Under the pieces are notes generated by a model. That model was not told the DNA's origin. It was given only the letters and a program-made list of their open reading frames with translations, and did not search any database. The translations under genes were made by a program, and so were the position numbers. This document shows positions 8,829 through 16,674 of a stretch of 35,407 bases of DNA, piece after piece (position 1 is the stretch's first letter; the number at the start of each line of letters is the position of its first letter). The stretch comes from Bacteroidales bacterium (GTDB lineage Bacteria; Bacteroidota; Bacteroidia; Bacteroidales; UBA7960). The stretch is from contig SKVW01000008.1 of the NCBI GenBank assembly GCA_007129255.1, positions 1 through 35,407 of the forward strand, in the 5' to 3' direction.

Positions 8829-9120
8829 AATCGTTCCTTTTGGGATTGCGTTTTGCCCTGCCCTTTAATACTCTTTCATGCTGGTAAAACATTTCAAGAG
8901 TACTCCAAAAAAAAGAAAAACCCAGGCAACCAAGAAGAATGGAAACCAGGGAAGAAAAAAACAAAGAAGCCATTACGCATAAAACTCCGGGTATGAAAAG
9001 TGCCCACCAGCTTTTACGGCCAAAATGGTATTCCATTTTGATCACTACCGGATGAAATACTCCGATCATGAAAAAAGCGGCCAGCCCTATCAAAAAACCC
9101 TGCCAGTTGATTGCTTCCAT
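8821..9120 (-). CDS. DUF4491 family membrane protein (copy 1)
   Basis: A 99-residue protein starting MEAINWQGFLIGLAAFFMIG, then FHPVVIKMEYHFGRKSWWAL, and ending in FFWSTLEMFYQHERVLKGRA. These segments are characteristic of DUF4491, and this copy is closer to the family norm than the next gene. Three membrane helices are predicted by eye. It is first in a three-gene string of small membrane proteins reading toward the TonB receptor. A possible -7 box (TATTTTTG on the minus strand, 9138-9145) lies about 20 bases before the start, without a good -33 partner. Function is unknown. Confidence 0.8.
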   Translation of the reverse strand: MEAINWQGFLIGLAAFFMIGVFHPVVIKMEYHFGRKSWWALFIPGVLCVMASLFFSSLVSILLGCLGFSFFWSTLEMFYQHERVLKGRAKRNPKRNDYD

Positions 9121-9251
9121 CTCGTTTTGTTTCTTTGCAAAAATAACAGAAAACCTTTACAATTTAAGCCATTCGGTACCTTTTATCGTAAAGCATAGAC
9201 TGCCAGCGGTTTATTATAACACATGAACGCTAACAATAAATAAATTTGTCA

Positions 9252-9259
9252 TATATTTG
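9252..9259 (+). promoter_or_regulatory. Possible -7 promoter box
   Basis: TATATTTG matches the Bacteroidota -7 consensus TAnnTTTG and sits 22 bases before the glycosyltransferase ATG. A second match (TAAATTTG) lies at 9241-9248. No TTG is seen at the -33 distance for either, so support is limited in this AT-rich stretch. Confidence 0.35.
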
Positions 9260-9281
9260 TTTCAGGTAAAAGCCCGCTTTC

Positions 9282-10181
9282 ATGCTCAGCATCTGCATTC
9301 CTGTATATAATTTTGACATTACCAGGCTGGTAAAGGACCTGCATCGCCAAGCCCTGGAACTGGATAAAGCCATTGAGATCCTTTTGCTGGATGACGGGTC
9401 ATCTGAAGATTTCAAGATCAGGAACAGGGTACTGAAAAAGCTTCCCCTGGTCAGGTACGAGGAGCTTCCTGAAAATACAGGCCGCAGCAAAATACGTAAT
9501 CTTCTGGCAGCAATGGCCCGCTATCCCCATCTTATTTTTATGGATTGCGATTCTGCCGTGCCCGACAATCACTACCTTGGCCGATACCTGGATGTTGCTC
9601 CTGAAAACCCGGTAGTATGTGGTGGACGGAGTTACCAGCCCGACCCACCAAACGACAATACCTACCTGCGTTGGCTTTTTGGAGTAAATAGGGAAGTAAA
9701 AAGCGCTGCCGAGCGAAGTAAAAATCCCAACCATTCCTTCATGACCAATAATTTCCTGATCTCTAAAGAACTGGTGAAAAAATTCCCTTTCAATGAGAAC
9801 CTGAAAGGTTATGGGCATGAAGACACTTTGTTTGGGTTTGAACTGAAAAAAAATGGTATTGCCATCCATCATATTGAAAACCCCCTGCTTCATATCGGTC
9901 TGGAAACCGCAGAAGAGTTTCTGAGAAAAACCAGGGAGGGCATTAAAAACCTGGTAAAGATCTATCACATGATGGATAAAGACCCCGAACTGAGCAATAT
10001 GGTCAGGGTATTAAAAACCTATGAGAATTTGCGCAGGTTTTACTTTTACAGGGTTTATGGCCTTATTTTCAATTTGATGGAAAAACCCATTGTAAAACAC
10101 CTCAACGAACCTCCTTCACGTCTTTTCTTTTTTGACCTTTATAAACTGGGCATCATCTGCAGACAGGCAAGCATCCGTTAA
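9282..10181 (+). CDS. Glycosyltransferase family 2
   Basis: A 299-residue GT-A glycosyltransferase that transfers a sugar from a nucleotide-activated donor. It begins directly with the first strand (MLSICIPVYN). The nucleotide-binding motif is LLLDDGS (Asp37, Asp38), the metal-binding DxD is MDCDSAV (Asp88, Asp90), and the catalytic-base region is GYGHED (Glu180, Asp181). The C-terminal 90 residues are helical and basic, with no transmembrane helix, so the enzyme is cytoplasmic or peripheral. There is no polysaccharide cluster around it, so the acceptor cannot be inferred. It may act in cell-surface glycan or protein glycosylation. Confidence 0.85.
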   Translation: MLSICIPVYNFDITRLVKDLHRQALELDKAIEILLLDDGSSEDFKIRNRVLKKLPLVRYEELPENTGRSKIRNLLAAMARYPHLIFMDCDSAVPDNHYLGRYLDVAPENPVVCGGRSYQPDPPNDNTYLRWLFGVNREVKSAAERSKNPNHSFMTNNFLISKELVKKFPFNENLKGYGHEDTLFGFELKKNGIAIHHIENPLLHIGLETAEEFLRKTREGIKNLVKIYHMMDKDPELSNMVRVLKTYENLRRFYFYRVYGLIFNLMEKPIVKHLNEPPSRLFFFDLYKLGIICRQASIR

Positions 10182-10199
10182 ACATTCACACATCTTTAG

Positions 10200-10231
10200 C
10201 TGTTTAAAAGTCAAATAAAATAGTTAAACAG
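10200..10231. repeat. Perfect spaced inverted repeat before the peroxidase gene
   Basis: CTGTTTAA (10200-10207) and TTAAACAG (10224-10231) are perfect 8-base inverted copies, 16 bases apart. The right arm ends directly at the ATG of the glutathione peroxidase gene. The position suits an operator or a leader hairpin covering the start region. The GT2 gene stops only 19 bases upstream, and there is no T-tract, so it is a poor terminator. Confidence 0.35.
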
Positions 10232-10801
10232 ATGTATCCAAAAGTCCTTAAATATATGTCTATTTTATCAATGTTTGGCATGATGTTCAGCTGTGGCGTA
10301 AAAAAGAAGCCGGAAGCAGCACAGAGCAAAACCTCGTTTTACGAGCTGAAAACCACTTCCCTTTCAGGAGAACCCATACACTTTTCCGACTTTAAAGGCA
10401 AAAAGGTAATGGTGGTAAACACCGCTTCTGAATGTGGTTTCACACCGCAATATGAAGGACTGGAAAACCTTCACCAAAAACATGGAGAAGATCTTGTTAT
10501 TATTGGATTTCCGGCCAATGACTTTTTGGGGCAGGAACCCGGCAACAATGAGGAGATCGCTGCTTTCTGCCAGAAAAATTACGGGGTAAGTTTTTTGATG
10601 AGTGAAAAGATGTCGGTAAAAGGAGACAACAAGCACCCGGTTTTTCAATGGCTGACCGATAAAAACCTGAACGGATGGAACAGCAGAGCCCCCAAATGGA
10701 ACTTTTACAAATACCTGGTGGATGAGTCCGGCGAATTGCTTGCCGTATTTCCATCGCGCACCAAGCCGGAAGATAAAAAAATAACCAGCATGATTGAATA
10801 A
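10232..10801 (+). CDS. Glutathione peroxidase family lipoprotein
   Basis: A 189-residue thiol peroxidase that reduces hydroperoxides. The N-terminus has a lipoprotein signal with lipobox Cys21 (MMFSC), so it should be anchored in an envelope membrane. The peroxidatic Cys68 lies in NTASECGFTPQY. The catalytic Gln101 is in FLGQEPG, and Trp156-Asn157 are in KWNFYKYLVD. Cys113 in AAFCQKNYG matches the resolving cysteine of thioredoxin-dependent members, so it likely uses thioredoxin-like donors, not glutathione. The usual FPCNQF segment reads FPANDF, losing the nearby Cys. An SRPBCC gene starts eight bases after its stop. Confidence 0.88.
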   Translation: MYPKVLKYMSILSMFGMMFSCGVKKKPEAAQSKTSFYELKTTSLSGEPIHFSDFKGKKVMVVNTASECGFTPQYEGLENLHQKHGEDLVIIGFPANDFLGQEPGNNEEIAAFCQKNYGVSFLMSEKMSVKGDNKHPVFQWLTDKNLNGWNSRAPKWNFYKYLVDESGELLAVFPSRTKPEDKKITSMIE

Positions 10802-10809
10802 AAAACTGC

Positions 10810-11280
10810 ATGGCGATTCATCATCTTTTCCGAAAGCAACTTGTACCTATCAGCCCCGAAAAAGCCTGGAAATTTTTCAGCGATCCATATAACCTCCAGA
10901 AAATTACCCCGGAAGACATGGGCTTTGTGGTACGCTCATATTCAGGTCCGAAGAGACTGCACCCCGGACAGATCATTGTTTATACTGTGAAACCCCTTTT
11001 GGGTATCCCCCTGACCTGGGTCACCGAGATTACCCACGCTCTGGAACCTGAATTTTTTGTGGACGAACAGCGCCTTGGGCCATACATGTTCTGGCATCAT
11101 AAGCACTACATCCGTAAGGTGGAAGGGGGCGTGGAAATGATCGACAGCATCCACTACAAGGTTTTATACGGCTGGATCGGTTCAGTAATCAACCGCCTGA
11201 TGGTTGAAAAAAAGCTTAAGAAAATTTTTGATTACCGCGCCCGAAAAATCAAATCCCTGTTCGGAGAATTTCCTGCCTGA
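10810..11280 (+). CDS. SRPBCC/START-like family protein
   Basis: A 156-residue soluble protein with the helix-grip fold of the SRPBCC superfamily, which binds hydrophobic ligands. Evidence is the N-terminal strand followed by ISPEKAWKFFSDPYNLQKIT (residues 14-33), the central strands with many aromatics (GPYMFWHHKHY), and the long C-terminal helix rich in lysine (VINRLMVEKKLKKIFDYRAR). It resembles the COG4276-type proteins often labelled ligand-binding or SulA-like, but cell division control should not be assumed. It begins eight bases after the peroxidase gene, so the two are probably co-transcribed. Confidence 0.75.
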   Translation: MAIHHLFRKQLVPISPEKAWKFFSDPYNLQKITPEDMGFVVRSYSGPKRLHPGQIIVYTVKPLLGIPLTWVTEITHALEPEFFVDEQRLGPYMFWHHKHYIRKVEGGVEMIDSIHYKVLYGWIGSVINRLMVEKKLKKIFDYRARKIKSLFGEFPA

Positions 11281-11318
11281 AACTGGATAAGTCAAATGAT
11301 TATAAAAAAAGGGTTAAT

Positions 11319-12299
11319 TTATTTTATATAAGACTCCAGCACCCTGCAGGGTTTATCCGGAATCAGCTCAACGGCTTTTATTTCCGCAGGCAGCACCACA
11401 GCTTCACCATTTTTTACCTTTTCACTGCCCCCGGGATAAACGATTCTGAAATCCCCTTCCAGGCAAACGAAAATCACAAAGGAATCCAGGAAAAAATAAT
11501 CGCTTTGAATTTTACGGTTAAAGTTCAGCAGGTTGGTAGTAAAATAGGGGCAATCAACCAATGGAGCAGATCCGTTGGTTTCTTCCCGGTAAAGGGTTTT
11601 GTATTCCGGCAGGCTTTTAAAATCCAGGGCATTTAATGCCTCATCGGTATGCAGTTCACGCAGCTTGCCATCCTGCCCGGGACGATCCCAGTCATACACC
11701 CGGAAAGTGATATCGCTGGTTTGCTGAATTTCGCAAAGGGTAATGCCTGAACCAATGGCATGGATCCTTCCGGCCGGAATATAGAACACATCCCCGGGCC
11801 GGGCTTCCTCCACATTCAGAATTTCTTTAAGGGTATTATTTTCCAGGTGATGCAAATACGTATCGGGATCCACATCATGCTTGAATCCGGCAATGATCTC
11901 TGCCCCGGGATCGGCATGAACCACATACCACATCTCACTTTTCCCTTTGCTTTTATAGCGTTCCCGGGCAAGTTTGTCATCGGGATGCACCTGTATGGAA
12001 AGGTAATCGTTGGTGTCAAGGAATTTTACCAGCAAAGGAAAAGTATCACCAAATTGCCCAAAAACTTTTTCACCAACCAGGTCACCCATATATACCTCAA
12101 TAAGTTCCTGAAGGTTGTTGTCTTCCAGAAAGCCATTTTGTACCAGGGAAACATTGCCTTTAACCCCGGAGATTTCCCATGACTCTCCACAGTTGGGCAA
12201 GGGAGAAAAATCCTTACCAAAAAGCTTATGCAGGCGTTGTCCGCCCCATACTTTGTCTTTAAAAATGGGTTTAAATTTAAGGGGATATAATTTTCTCAT
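11319..12299 (-). CDS. manA: Mannose-6-phosphate isomerase, class I
   Basis: A 326-residue cytoplasmic zinc enzyme interconverting mannose-6-phosphate and fructose-6-phosphate, feeding GDP-mannose synthesis or mannose use. The cupin zinc site is intact: Gln103 and His105 in SIQVHPDD, Glu122 in KSEMWYV, and His180 in PAGRIHAIG. The N-terminal KDKVWGGQRL and GESWEISG motifs are typical of the short (about 320 residue) Bacillota/Bacteroidota form. The catalytic Arg is in FRVYDWDR. It stands alone, convergent with the SRPBCC gene. Confidence 0.92.
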   Translation of the reverse strand: MRKLYPLKFKPIFKDKVWGGQRLHKLFGKDFSPLPNCGESWEISGVKGNVSLVQNGFLEDNNLQELIEVYMGDLVGEKVFGQFGDTFPLLVKFLDTNDYLSIQVHPDDKLARERYKSKGKSEMWYVVHADPGAEIIAGFKHDVDPDTYLHHLENNTLKEILNVEEARPGDVFYIPAGRIHAIGSGITLCEIQQTSDITFRVYDWDRPGQDGKLRELHTDEALNALDFKSLPEYKTLYREETNGSAPLVDCPYFTTNLLNFNRKIQSDYFFLDSFVIFVCLEGDFRIVYPGGSEKVKNGEAVVLPAEIKAVELIPDKPCRVLESYIK

Positions 12300-12368
12300 G
12301 AAATGGGTTCTTTCATGGGGTCATTATTGCCTGAAACCATAAAATAAAAACTTTCTACACCACTATTA

Positions 12369-12824
12369 TTACGGCCAAAGCACTTTTTCATTGTCATCCA
12401 TGGCCACCGCCCAGCTCACCAAAATAAGGTCATCGTTTTCAAATACGAATTGCATGTGGGCATCCGGGAAAAAAATGATCAGTTCTTCGTCTTCTTTTTC
12501 TTCCTCTTGAGTTTCATAACCTTGTTCTTTCATTAACCCCACAATCTCTTCTTTTGATAATGAAAAAACTTCTTTGCCAAAAAGGGTGGCGGTTTCATTA
12601 TCCGTTTCAAAGTTCGAACAGATATCCTTAAGTTCTTTCTCAAAATAAACAGAATGTCCCTGGTCCCAATAGCTCCAGACTTCTACTTGCCCGTCTTCTC
12701 CTTCCATATCAAGGGTTTCCACTTCCTGGGGAGAGCCAAAGAATTCCTCTACTTCTTTTTTGGTTGCGCCAAATTTGAGGTCACCAAAACCAATCAACGG
12801 CTTAATTGCTAAATTCTCTTTCAT
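12369..12824 (-). CDS. Acidic conserved hypothetical protein
   Basis: A 151-residue soluble, very acidic protein that I cannot assign. The N-terminal segment FGDLKFGATKKEVEEFFGSP follows the pattern G-x-T-x-x-E-V-x-x-x-x-G-x-P, seen in several small folded domains that compare an expected and an actual value. The rest alternates short strands and acidic loops (QEEEKEDEELIIFF). There is no signal peptide or membrane helix. Its own promoter is plausible (see 12865). No operon partner: manA starts 69 bases downstream on the same strand. Confidence 0.6.
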   Translation of the reverse strand: MKENLAIKPLIGFGDLKFGATKKEVEEFFGSPQEVETLDMEGEDGQVEVWSYWDQGHSVYFEKELKDICSNFETDNETATLFGKEVFSLSKEEIVGLMKEQGYETQEEEKEDEELIIFFPDAHMQFVFENDDLILVSWAVAMDDNEKVLWP

Positions 12825-12864
12825 GGGAATATAATTTTTGGGTTGGAATTGCTATCATTAATAA

Positions 12865-12872
12865 CAAATATA
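12865..12872 (-). promoter_or_regulatory. Possible -7 promoter box
   Basis: TATATTTG on the minus strand matches TAnnTTTG and lies 41 bases before the ATG of the acidic hypothetical gene. No TTG is visible at the -33 spacing. A chance match is possible in AT-rich DNA. Confidence 0.3.
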
Positions 12873-12917
12873 AATATTTATTCCTTGCCGTCCTTTAATT
12901 TATCGGAAAAATGCAGA

Positions 12918-13733
12918 TCACTTCAAAGGCGTATCGGGTTCTTTGGCCAGGTGGTCAAACACCAGTTTGTCCACCCATACGGGAAAAAATTTATTCAGCA
13001 AAACGGTAAGTTTTCCCTGGCGGGTAAGCACCAGAGTCTGTTTTTGTTTTTGGATTGCCCTAAGGATATGCCAGGCGGCCAGCGGTGCCGACATCATTCT
13101 GCTCTCTTCCCTTGGAGATTCCCCCTGTGGGTTGCCATCGCTACCCAGCGCGGTTTTTCGAATATTGGATGCGGTAAACCCGGGACAGGCAATAAGCACA
13201 TGCAAGCCATTGTTTCGGTTTTCAATGCGCAGGGATTCCAAAAACCCCTGCAGAGCAAACTTGGAAGCGGAATAACCCGTCCGCGCAGGGAGGCCCTTGT
13301 ACCCGGCAATGGAGGAAACTCCCACCACGCTGCCTTTAGATTTCAACAACCAGGGTAGGGCAAAATGAGTGCAATATACTGCACCCCAGAAATTTACTGT
13401 CATGAGCTTTTCTATCACCGAAAGCCCGGATTCTGAGAACAATGCCCGCATAGAAATCCCGGCATTATTGATCAAAATATCAATACCCCCAAAATGCTCA
13501 ATGGTTTTTTCAATCAGTGTTTTGCATTCCTGCTTTTGGGAAACATCGGCCTTAACAATCAAATAGTTTTCTGGCAGGAAATTGTTTTCCTCCACCAACT
13601 GTTTCATGGCATCAAAATTCCTCGCAGCCATCACCACTCTGGATCCCCGGGAAAGTGCTTCTTCAGCCAGGGCTTTTCCAATTCCCGATGATGCTCCGGT
13701 AATGATTATTACCTTGTTTCTGAGGTCCTTCAT
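12918..13733 (-). CDS. Short-chain dehydrogenase/reductase (SDR)
   Basis: A 271-residue NAD(P)-dependent oxidoreductase. The Rossmann motif TGASSGIG is at residues 12-19, the NNAG motif at 89-92, and the catalytic triad is Ser140/141, Tyr154 and Lys158 in YSASK. Residues AARN after the second strand suggest NADP preference. It is a classical SDR of the DltE-like type, often acting on lipids or ketones; the substrate is not evident. A single-gene unit; a -7 box is seen at 13752. Confidence 0.88.
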   Translation of the reverse strand: MKDLRNKVIIITGASSGIGKALAEEALSRGSRVVMAARNFDAMKQLVEENNFLPENYLIVKADVSQKQECKTLIEKTIEHFGGIDILINNAGISMRALFSESGLSVIEKLMTVNFWGAVYCTHFALPWLLKSKGSVVGVSSIAGYKGLPARTGYSASKFALQGFLESLRIENRNNGLHVLIACPGFTASNIRKTALGSDGNPQGESPREESRMMSAPLAAWHILRAIQKQKQTLVLTRQGKLTVLLNKFFPVWVDKLVFDHLAKEPDTPLK

Positions 13734-13751
13734 GGTACTTATATTTTAACA

Positions 13752-13759
13752 CAAACCTA
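13752..13759 (-). promoter_or_regulatory. Possible -7 promoter box for SDR gene
   Basis: TAGGTTTG on the minus strand matches TAnnTTTG, 19 bases before the SDR ATG. This implies a short leader. No exact -33 TTG is seen. Confidence 0.4.
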
Positions 13760-13825
13760 CGGAGATTTTTTATATCCTGTAAATTTCCGTGTAAAAAAAA
13801 CCTTTCCAAAAGATTAAGGAATATT

Positions 13826-13833
13826 TACATTTG
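13826..13833 (+). promoter_or_regulatory. Possible -7 promoter box
   Basis: TACATTTG matches TAnnTTTG and sits 20 bases before the ATG of the large GNAT-like gene. The -33 region is T-rich but lacks TTG. Confidence 0.4.
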
Positions 13834-13853
13834 TATAATTCAAATTGTAAATT

Positions 13854-15020
13854 ATGCAATTAAAAGAAGTAAACACCCGGGAAGATGCCAAAGAATTTTT
13901 GCAGGTACCCCGCTTCATTTATAAAGCAGATAAAAACTGGATACCTCACCTTGAAAAGGACATTGAGGCCGTATTTGACCCTGCAGAAAACCCCCAGTTT
14001 GAGAACGGGGAAGCCATCCGCTGGATTCTGAAAGATGAGCAGGGCCGGCTGATCGGCCGGGTAGCGGCATTTATTATTGGAAAACTTGCCTATACTTTTA
14101 AGCAGCCAACCGGCGGCATGGGTTTTTTTGAATGTATCAATGACCAAAAAGCCGCCTTCCTGCTTTTTGACCGCTGCAAGGAATGGCTCTCAGAAAGAGG
14201 AATGGAAGCCATGGACGGTCCTGTTAATTTTGGGGAAAAAGAAAGATTCTGGGGTTTGATGGTGGAGGGGCAGGAAAAACGCCCCCCCTACCTGATGAAC
14301 TATAATCCCCCCTATTACAAAGATCTTTTTGAAGCCTATGGGTTTAAAAATTTTTACAATCAATATATTTACCGGATTAATACAAATGCCGTACTTCCTC
14401 CCATTCTTGAAAAAAAATACGAACGCCTGATCAGTACCCAGGGCTATTACTTTGAGCATATGAAGCTCAAAAATATCAACAAGTATGCAGAGGATTTCAT
14501 GACCATCTATAATCAGGCATGGAGTAACTCTCACAAGCATTTCAAACCCATGACCAGGGAGCAGGCCCTGAAAACCTTTCACAACATGAGGCAGGTGGTG
14601 GATGAGGAACTGGTGATCTTCGGTTACCACGAAAACCGTCCGGTTGCATTTTTTGTAAGTATTCCCGAATTGAACCAACTTTTTCGATATGTTAATGGAA
14701 AACTTGATTTATGGGGCAAATTAAAATTCCTTTACCACCGCTGGAGGGGTAAATGCCGCACTATCTACGGACTGGTATTTGGTATTGTTCCCGAATACCG
14801 CAACAAGGGGCTGGAAAGCGCCCTGATCATGACCTTGAAAAACATTGTGGAGAAAAAACAATTTTACAAAGACCTTTACATTACCTGGATTGGCGATTTC
14901 AACCCCAAAATGATCAATATCATTGAGCACATCGGCTCAAAAAAAGCATTCACGCTGGTAACCTACCGTAAGCTATTCAACGAAAAGGCTGAATTTGAGC
15001 GACATGAGGTTTTAGAGTAG
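13854..15020 (+). CDS. GNAT-superfamily protein, about 390 residues
   Basis: A 388-residue cytoplasmic protein. The C-terminal part has the acetyl-CoA motif in VFGIVPEYRNKGLESALI (about residues 308-325), then a strand and the Asn-Pro-Lys-Met helix expected in GNAT enzymes. The N-terminal half carries conserved aromatic segments (YKADKNWIPHLEKD, PVNFGEKERFWGLMV, PYLMNYNPPYY) seen in a Bacteroidota and Proteobacteria family that may contain a second degenerate GNAT domain. Some database entries call relatives GTP cyclohydrolase, for which nothing here gives support. Substrate unknown. The tRNA-Lys pair follows downstream on the same strand with its own promoter. Confidence 0.75.
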   Translation: MQLKEVNTREDAKEFLQVPRFIYKADKNWIPHLEKDIEAVFDPAENPQFENGEAIRWILKDEQGRLIGRVAAFIIGKLAYTFKQPTGGMGFFECINDQKAAFLLFDRCKEWLSERGMEAMDGPVNFGEKERFWGLMVEGQEKRPPYLMNYNPPYYKDLFEAYGFKNFYNQYIYRINTNAVLPPILEKKYERLISTQGYYFEHMKLKNINKYAEDFMTIYNQAWSNSHKHFKPMTREQALKTFHNMRQVVDEELVIFGYHENRPVAFFVSIPELNQLFRYVNGKLDLWGKLKFLYHRWRGKCRTIYGLVFGIVPEYRNKGLESALIMTLKNIVEKKQFYKDLYITWIGDFNPKMINIIEHIGSKKAFTLVTYRKLFNEKAEFERHEVLE

Positions 15021-15083
15021 GTAGGTTATAATCCCTGGTATCAGCCACAATCAGGTGATTAGAAAATTTAATCCCAAAAAAAC

Positions 15084-15114
15084 TTTGCTTTTTTCGGATT
15101 AGAAATTACCTTTG
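15084..15114 (+). promoter_or_regulatory. Bacteroidota housekeeping promoter for tRNA-Lys genes
   Basis: TTTG (15084-15087) and TACCTTTG (15107-15114) reproduce the Bacteroidota consensus TTG-N19-TAnnTTTG with exactly 19 bases between boxes. Transcription would start near 15121, about 53 bases before the first tRNA. It is the only site in the window where I found both boxes at proper spacing. Confidence 0.75.
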
Positions 15115-15173
15115 CACTCTCAAAAAAACAGGGTACTTTCTTTCGTTCTTATTAAATTCCTGCGACAAAAAAT

Positions 15174-15246
15174 GACTCGGTAGCTCAGCTGGTAGAGCAC
15201 ATCCCTTTTAAGGATGGGGTCCTGGGTTCGAACCCCAGCCGAGTCA
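15174..15246 (+). tRNA. tRNA-Lys (anticodon UUU)
   Basis: A 73-base gene folding into a full cloverleaf. The acceptor stem is GACTCGG/CCGAGTC with discriminator A. The D arm is GCTCAGCTGGTAGAGC. The anticodon stem CATCC/GGATG encloses loop CTTTTAA with TTT at positions 34-36. The T arm is CTGGG-TTCGAAC-CCCAG. The CCA end is not encoded. It reads lysine codons AAA and AAG. Confidence 0.97.
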
Positions 15247-15279
15247 CTTTTTTATTTTTATCTGTCTTATAACAATCAG

Positions 15280-15352
15280 GACTCGGTAGCTCAGCTGGTA
15301 GAGCACATCCCTTTTAAGGATGGGGTCCTGGGTTCGAACCCCAGCCGAGTCA
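15280..15352 (+). tRNA. tRNA-Lys (anticodon UUU), second copy
   Basis: Identical base for base to the copy at 15174-15246, after a 33-base AT-rich spacer without its own promoter boxes. Both are probably cut from a single precursor. CCA is not encoded. Confidence 0.97.
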
Positions 15353-15410
15353 CAAAAAAACATTGCCAATCCGATTTTCGCCGGGTTGGTTTTTTTTTGG
15401 AAAAGTTGCT

Positions 15411-16631
15411 TTAAAAGGCAGCCATCAGCAAGTCAATATCCTGGTAGGGCAGGTTAAAGCATTCCCCGATATATTGATTGGTAAGTATTCCGTTAAAGAG
15501 GTAAGCGCCCTGCCTTACTCCCGGATCCCGTTTGAGCATGTTTTCCAGGCCTCCTTCCTCCCCAACGGATAAAAACACAGGAACAAAGAAATTACTGAAA
15601 GCATAGGAAGCAGTATGCGGAACCCTGGAGGCTATATTGGGAACGCAATAATGCGTAACATCATACTTTTTAAATACCGGATCTTTGTGATTGGTCACCT
15701 GGCTGGTTTCAATGCAACCTCCCTGGTCAATGCTCACATCCACAATCACGCTGCCAAATTTCATCTGGCTGACCATTTCTTCGGTTACCACAATGGGGGT
15801 TCGTCCCCTGGAGGAATGCAATGCGCCGATCACCACATCGGCCGTTTTCAGGGCCTTGGAAAGCACCTTGGGCTGTATGATAGAGGTAAAAATGGGCACA
15901 TTCAAAGAACTTTGCAGCCTGCGAAGCTTGTAAATGGAATTGTCAAAAACCTTGACCATGGCACCCAGCCCCATGGCTGCGCGTACCGCATATTCCCCTA
16001 CGGTACCGGCACCAAGAATAACCACTTCAGTGGGGGTAATTCCGGAAAATCCGCCAAACATGCGTCCTTTTCCGTATTTTTTATTACTCAGGTATTCAGA
16101 GGCAATGAGAATGGAGGTATTACCGGCTATCTCGCTCATGCCTCGCACCAATGGAAAGGCGTTGGTTTTATCACGGATGTATTCGAAGGCAAAGGCAGTA
16201 ACTTTCTTTTTGATCAGGGCTTTAAAGTAATCTTCCTTTTGCATGGGCAGGGCAACCGTGGAAAAAATAACCTGCCCGGGCCGGATATATTCCAGCTCTT
16301 TATCGGTAAGCGGTGCGACTTTCAGAATGATGTTGGATTTAAAGACCTCTTCCGGCGAATGGACAATCCTGGCACCGGCTTCATTGTATTCTTTATCCGG
16401 AAAATAGGCAGCATCACCGGCTTTGGATTCAATGCAGATCTTGTGGCCGTTTTGTACCAGAAGAGACACCGCCTGAGGGGCCAGGGCCACCCGCGTTTCC
16501 TGGTAGGCCGTTTCGCGGGGAATACCAATTACCAGGTGGTTTTTACGCTTTCTTACTTCCAGCATTTCTTCCTGGGGCATAAACTGCCCTCCCCTGCTGA
16601 ATAATACATAATCTTTTCCCGAACGTTCCAT
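15411..16631 (-). CDS. ald: Alanine dehydrogenase-like protein
   Basis: A 406-residue member of the alanine dehydrogenase/transhydrogenase family, which converts L-alanine to pyruvate and ammonia with NAD. The N-terminal domain begins near residue 33 (HLVIGIPRE, with Arg47 in ETRVALAP), after an extra 30 residues. The NAD-binding fold is VVILGAGTVGEYA (residues 203-215). The segment VDVSIDQGGCIETS and the conserved NIASRVPHTASYA near the C-terminus are family signatures. The usual strand ending in LHLA, whose His is catalytic, reads FSTVALPM here, so the His is replaced (about Ala127). The preceding KVKEP reads KVAP. It is third in a likely operon with porX and tsaE. The family is secure; activity as alanine dehydrogenase is less so. 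Confidence 0.8.
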   Translation of the reverse strand: MERSGKDYVLFSRGGQFMPQEEMLEVRKRKNHLVIGIPRETAYQETRVALAPQAVSLLVQNGHKICIESKAGDAAYFPDKEYNEAGARIVHSPEEVFKSNIILKVAPLTDKELEYIRPGQVIFSTVALPMQKEDYFKALIKKKVTAFAFEYIRDKTNAFPLVRGMSEIAGNTSILIASEYLSNKKYGKGRMFGGFSGITPTEVVILGAGTVGEYAVRAAMGLGAMVKVFDNSIYKLRRLQSSLNVPIFTSIIQPKVLSKALKTADVVIGALHSSRGRTPIVVTEEMVSQMKFGSVIVDVSIDQGGCIETSQVTNHKDPVFKKYDVTHYCVPNIASRVPHTASYAFSNFFVPVFLSVGEEGGLENMLKRDPGVRQGAYLFNGILTNQYIGECFNLPYQDIDLLMAAF

Positions 16632-16674
16632 GGTTTTGTTTTTATCGGGTATTTTGTTTCAAAAAAATATGAGA

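Noticed and set aside
15214-15414. 66-codon frame starting inside the first tRNA
   Set aside because: It runs through both tRNA genes; the sequence is explained by the cloverleaf structures.
15615-16604. Long plus-strand open frame of 329 codons opposite the alanine dehydrogenase-like gene
   Set aside because: It lies entirely inside the opposite-strand gene, has low-complexity odd composition (many His, Gly, Asn) and no known motif. It is a codon-bias shadow.
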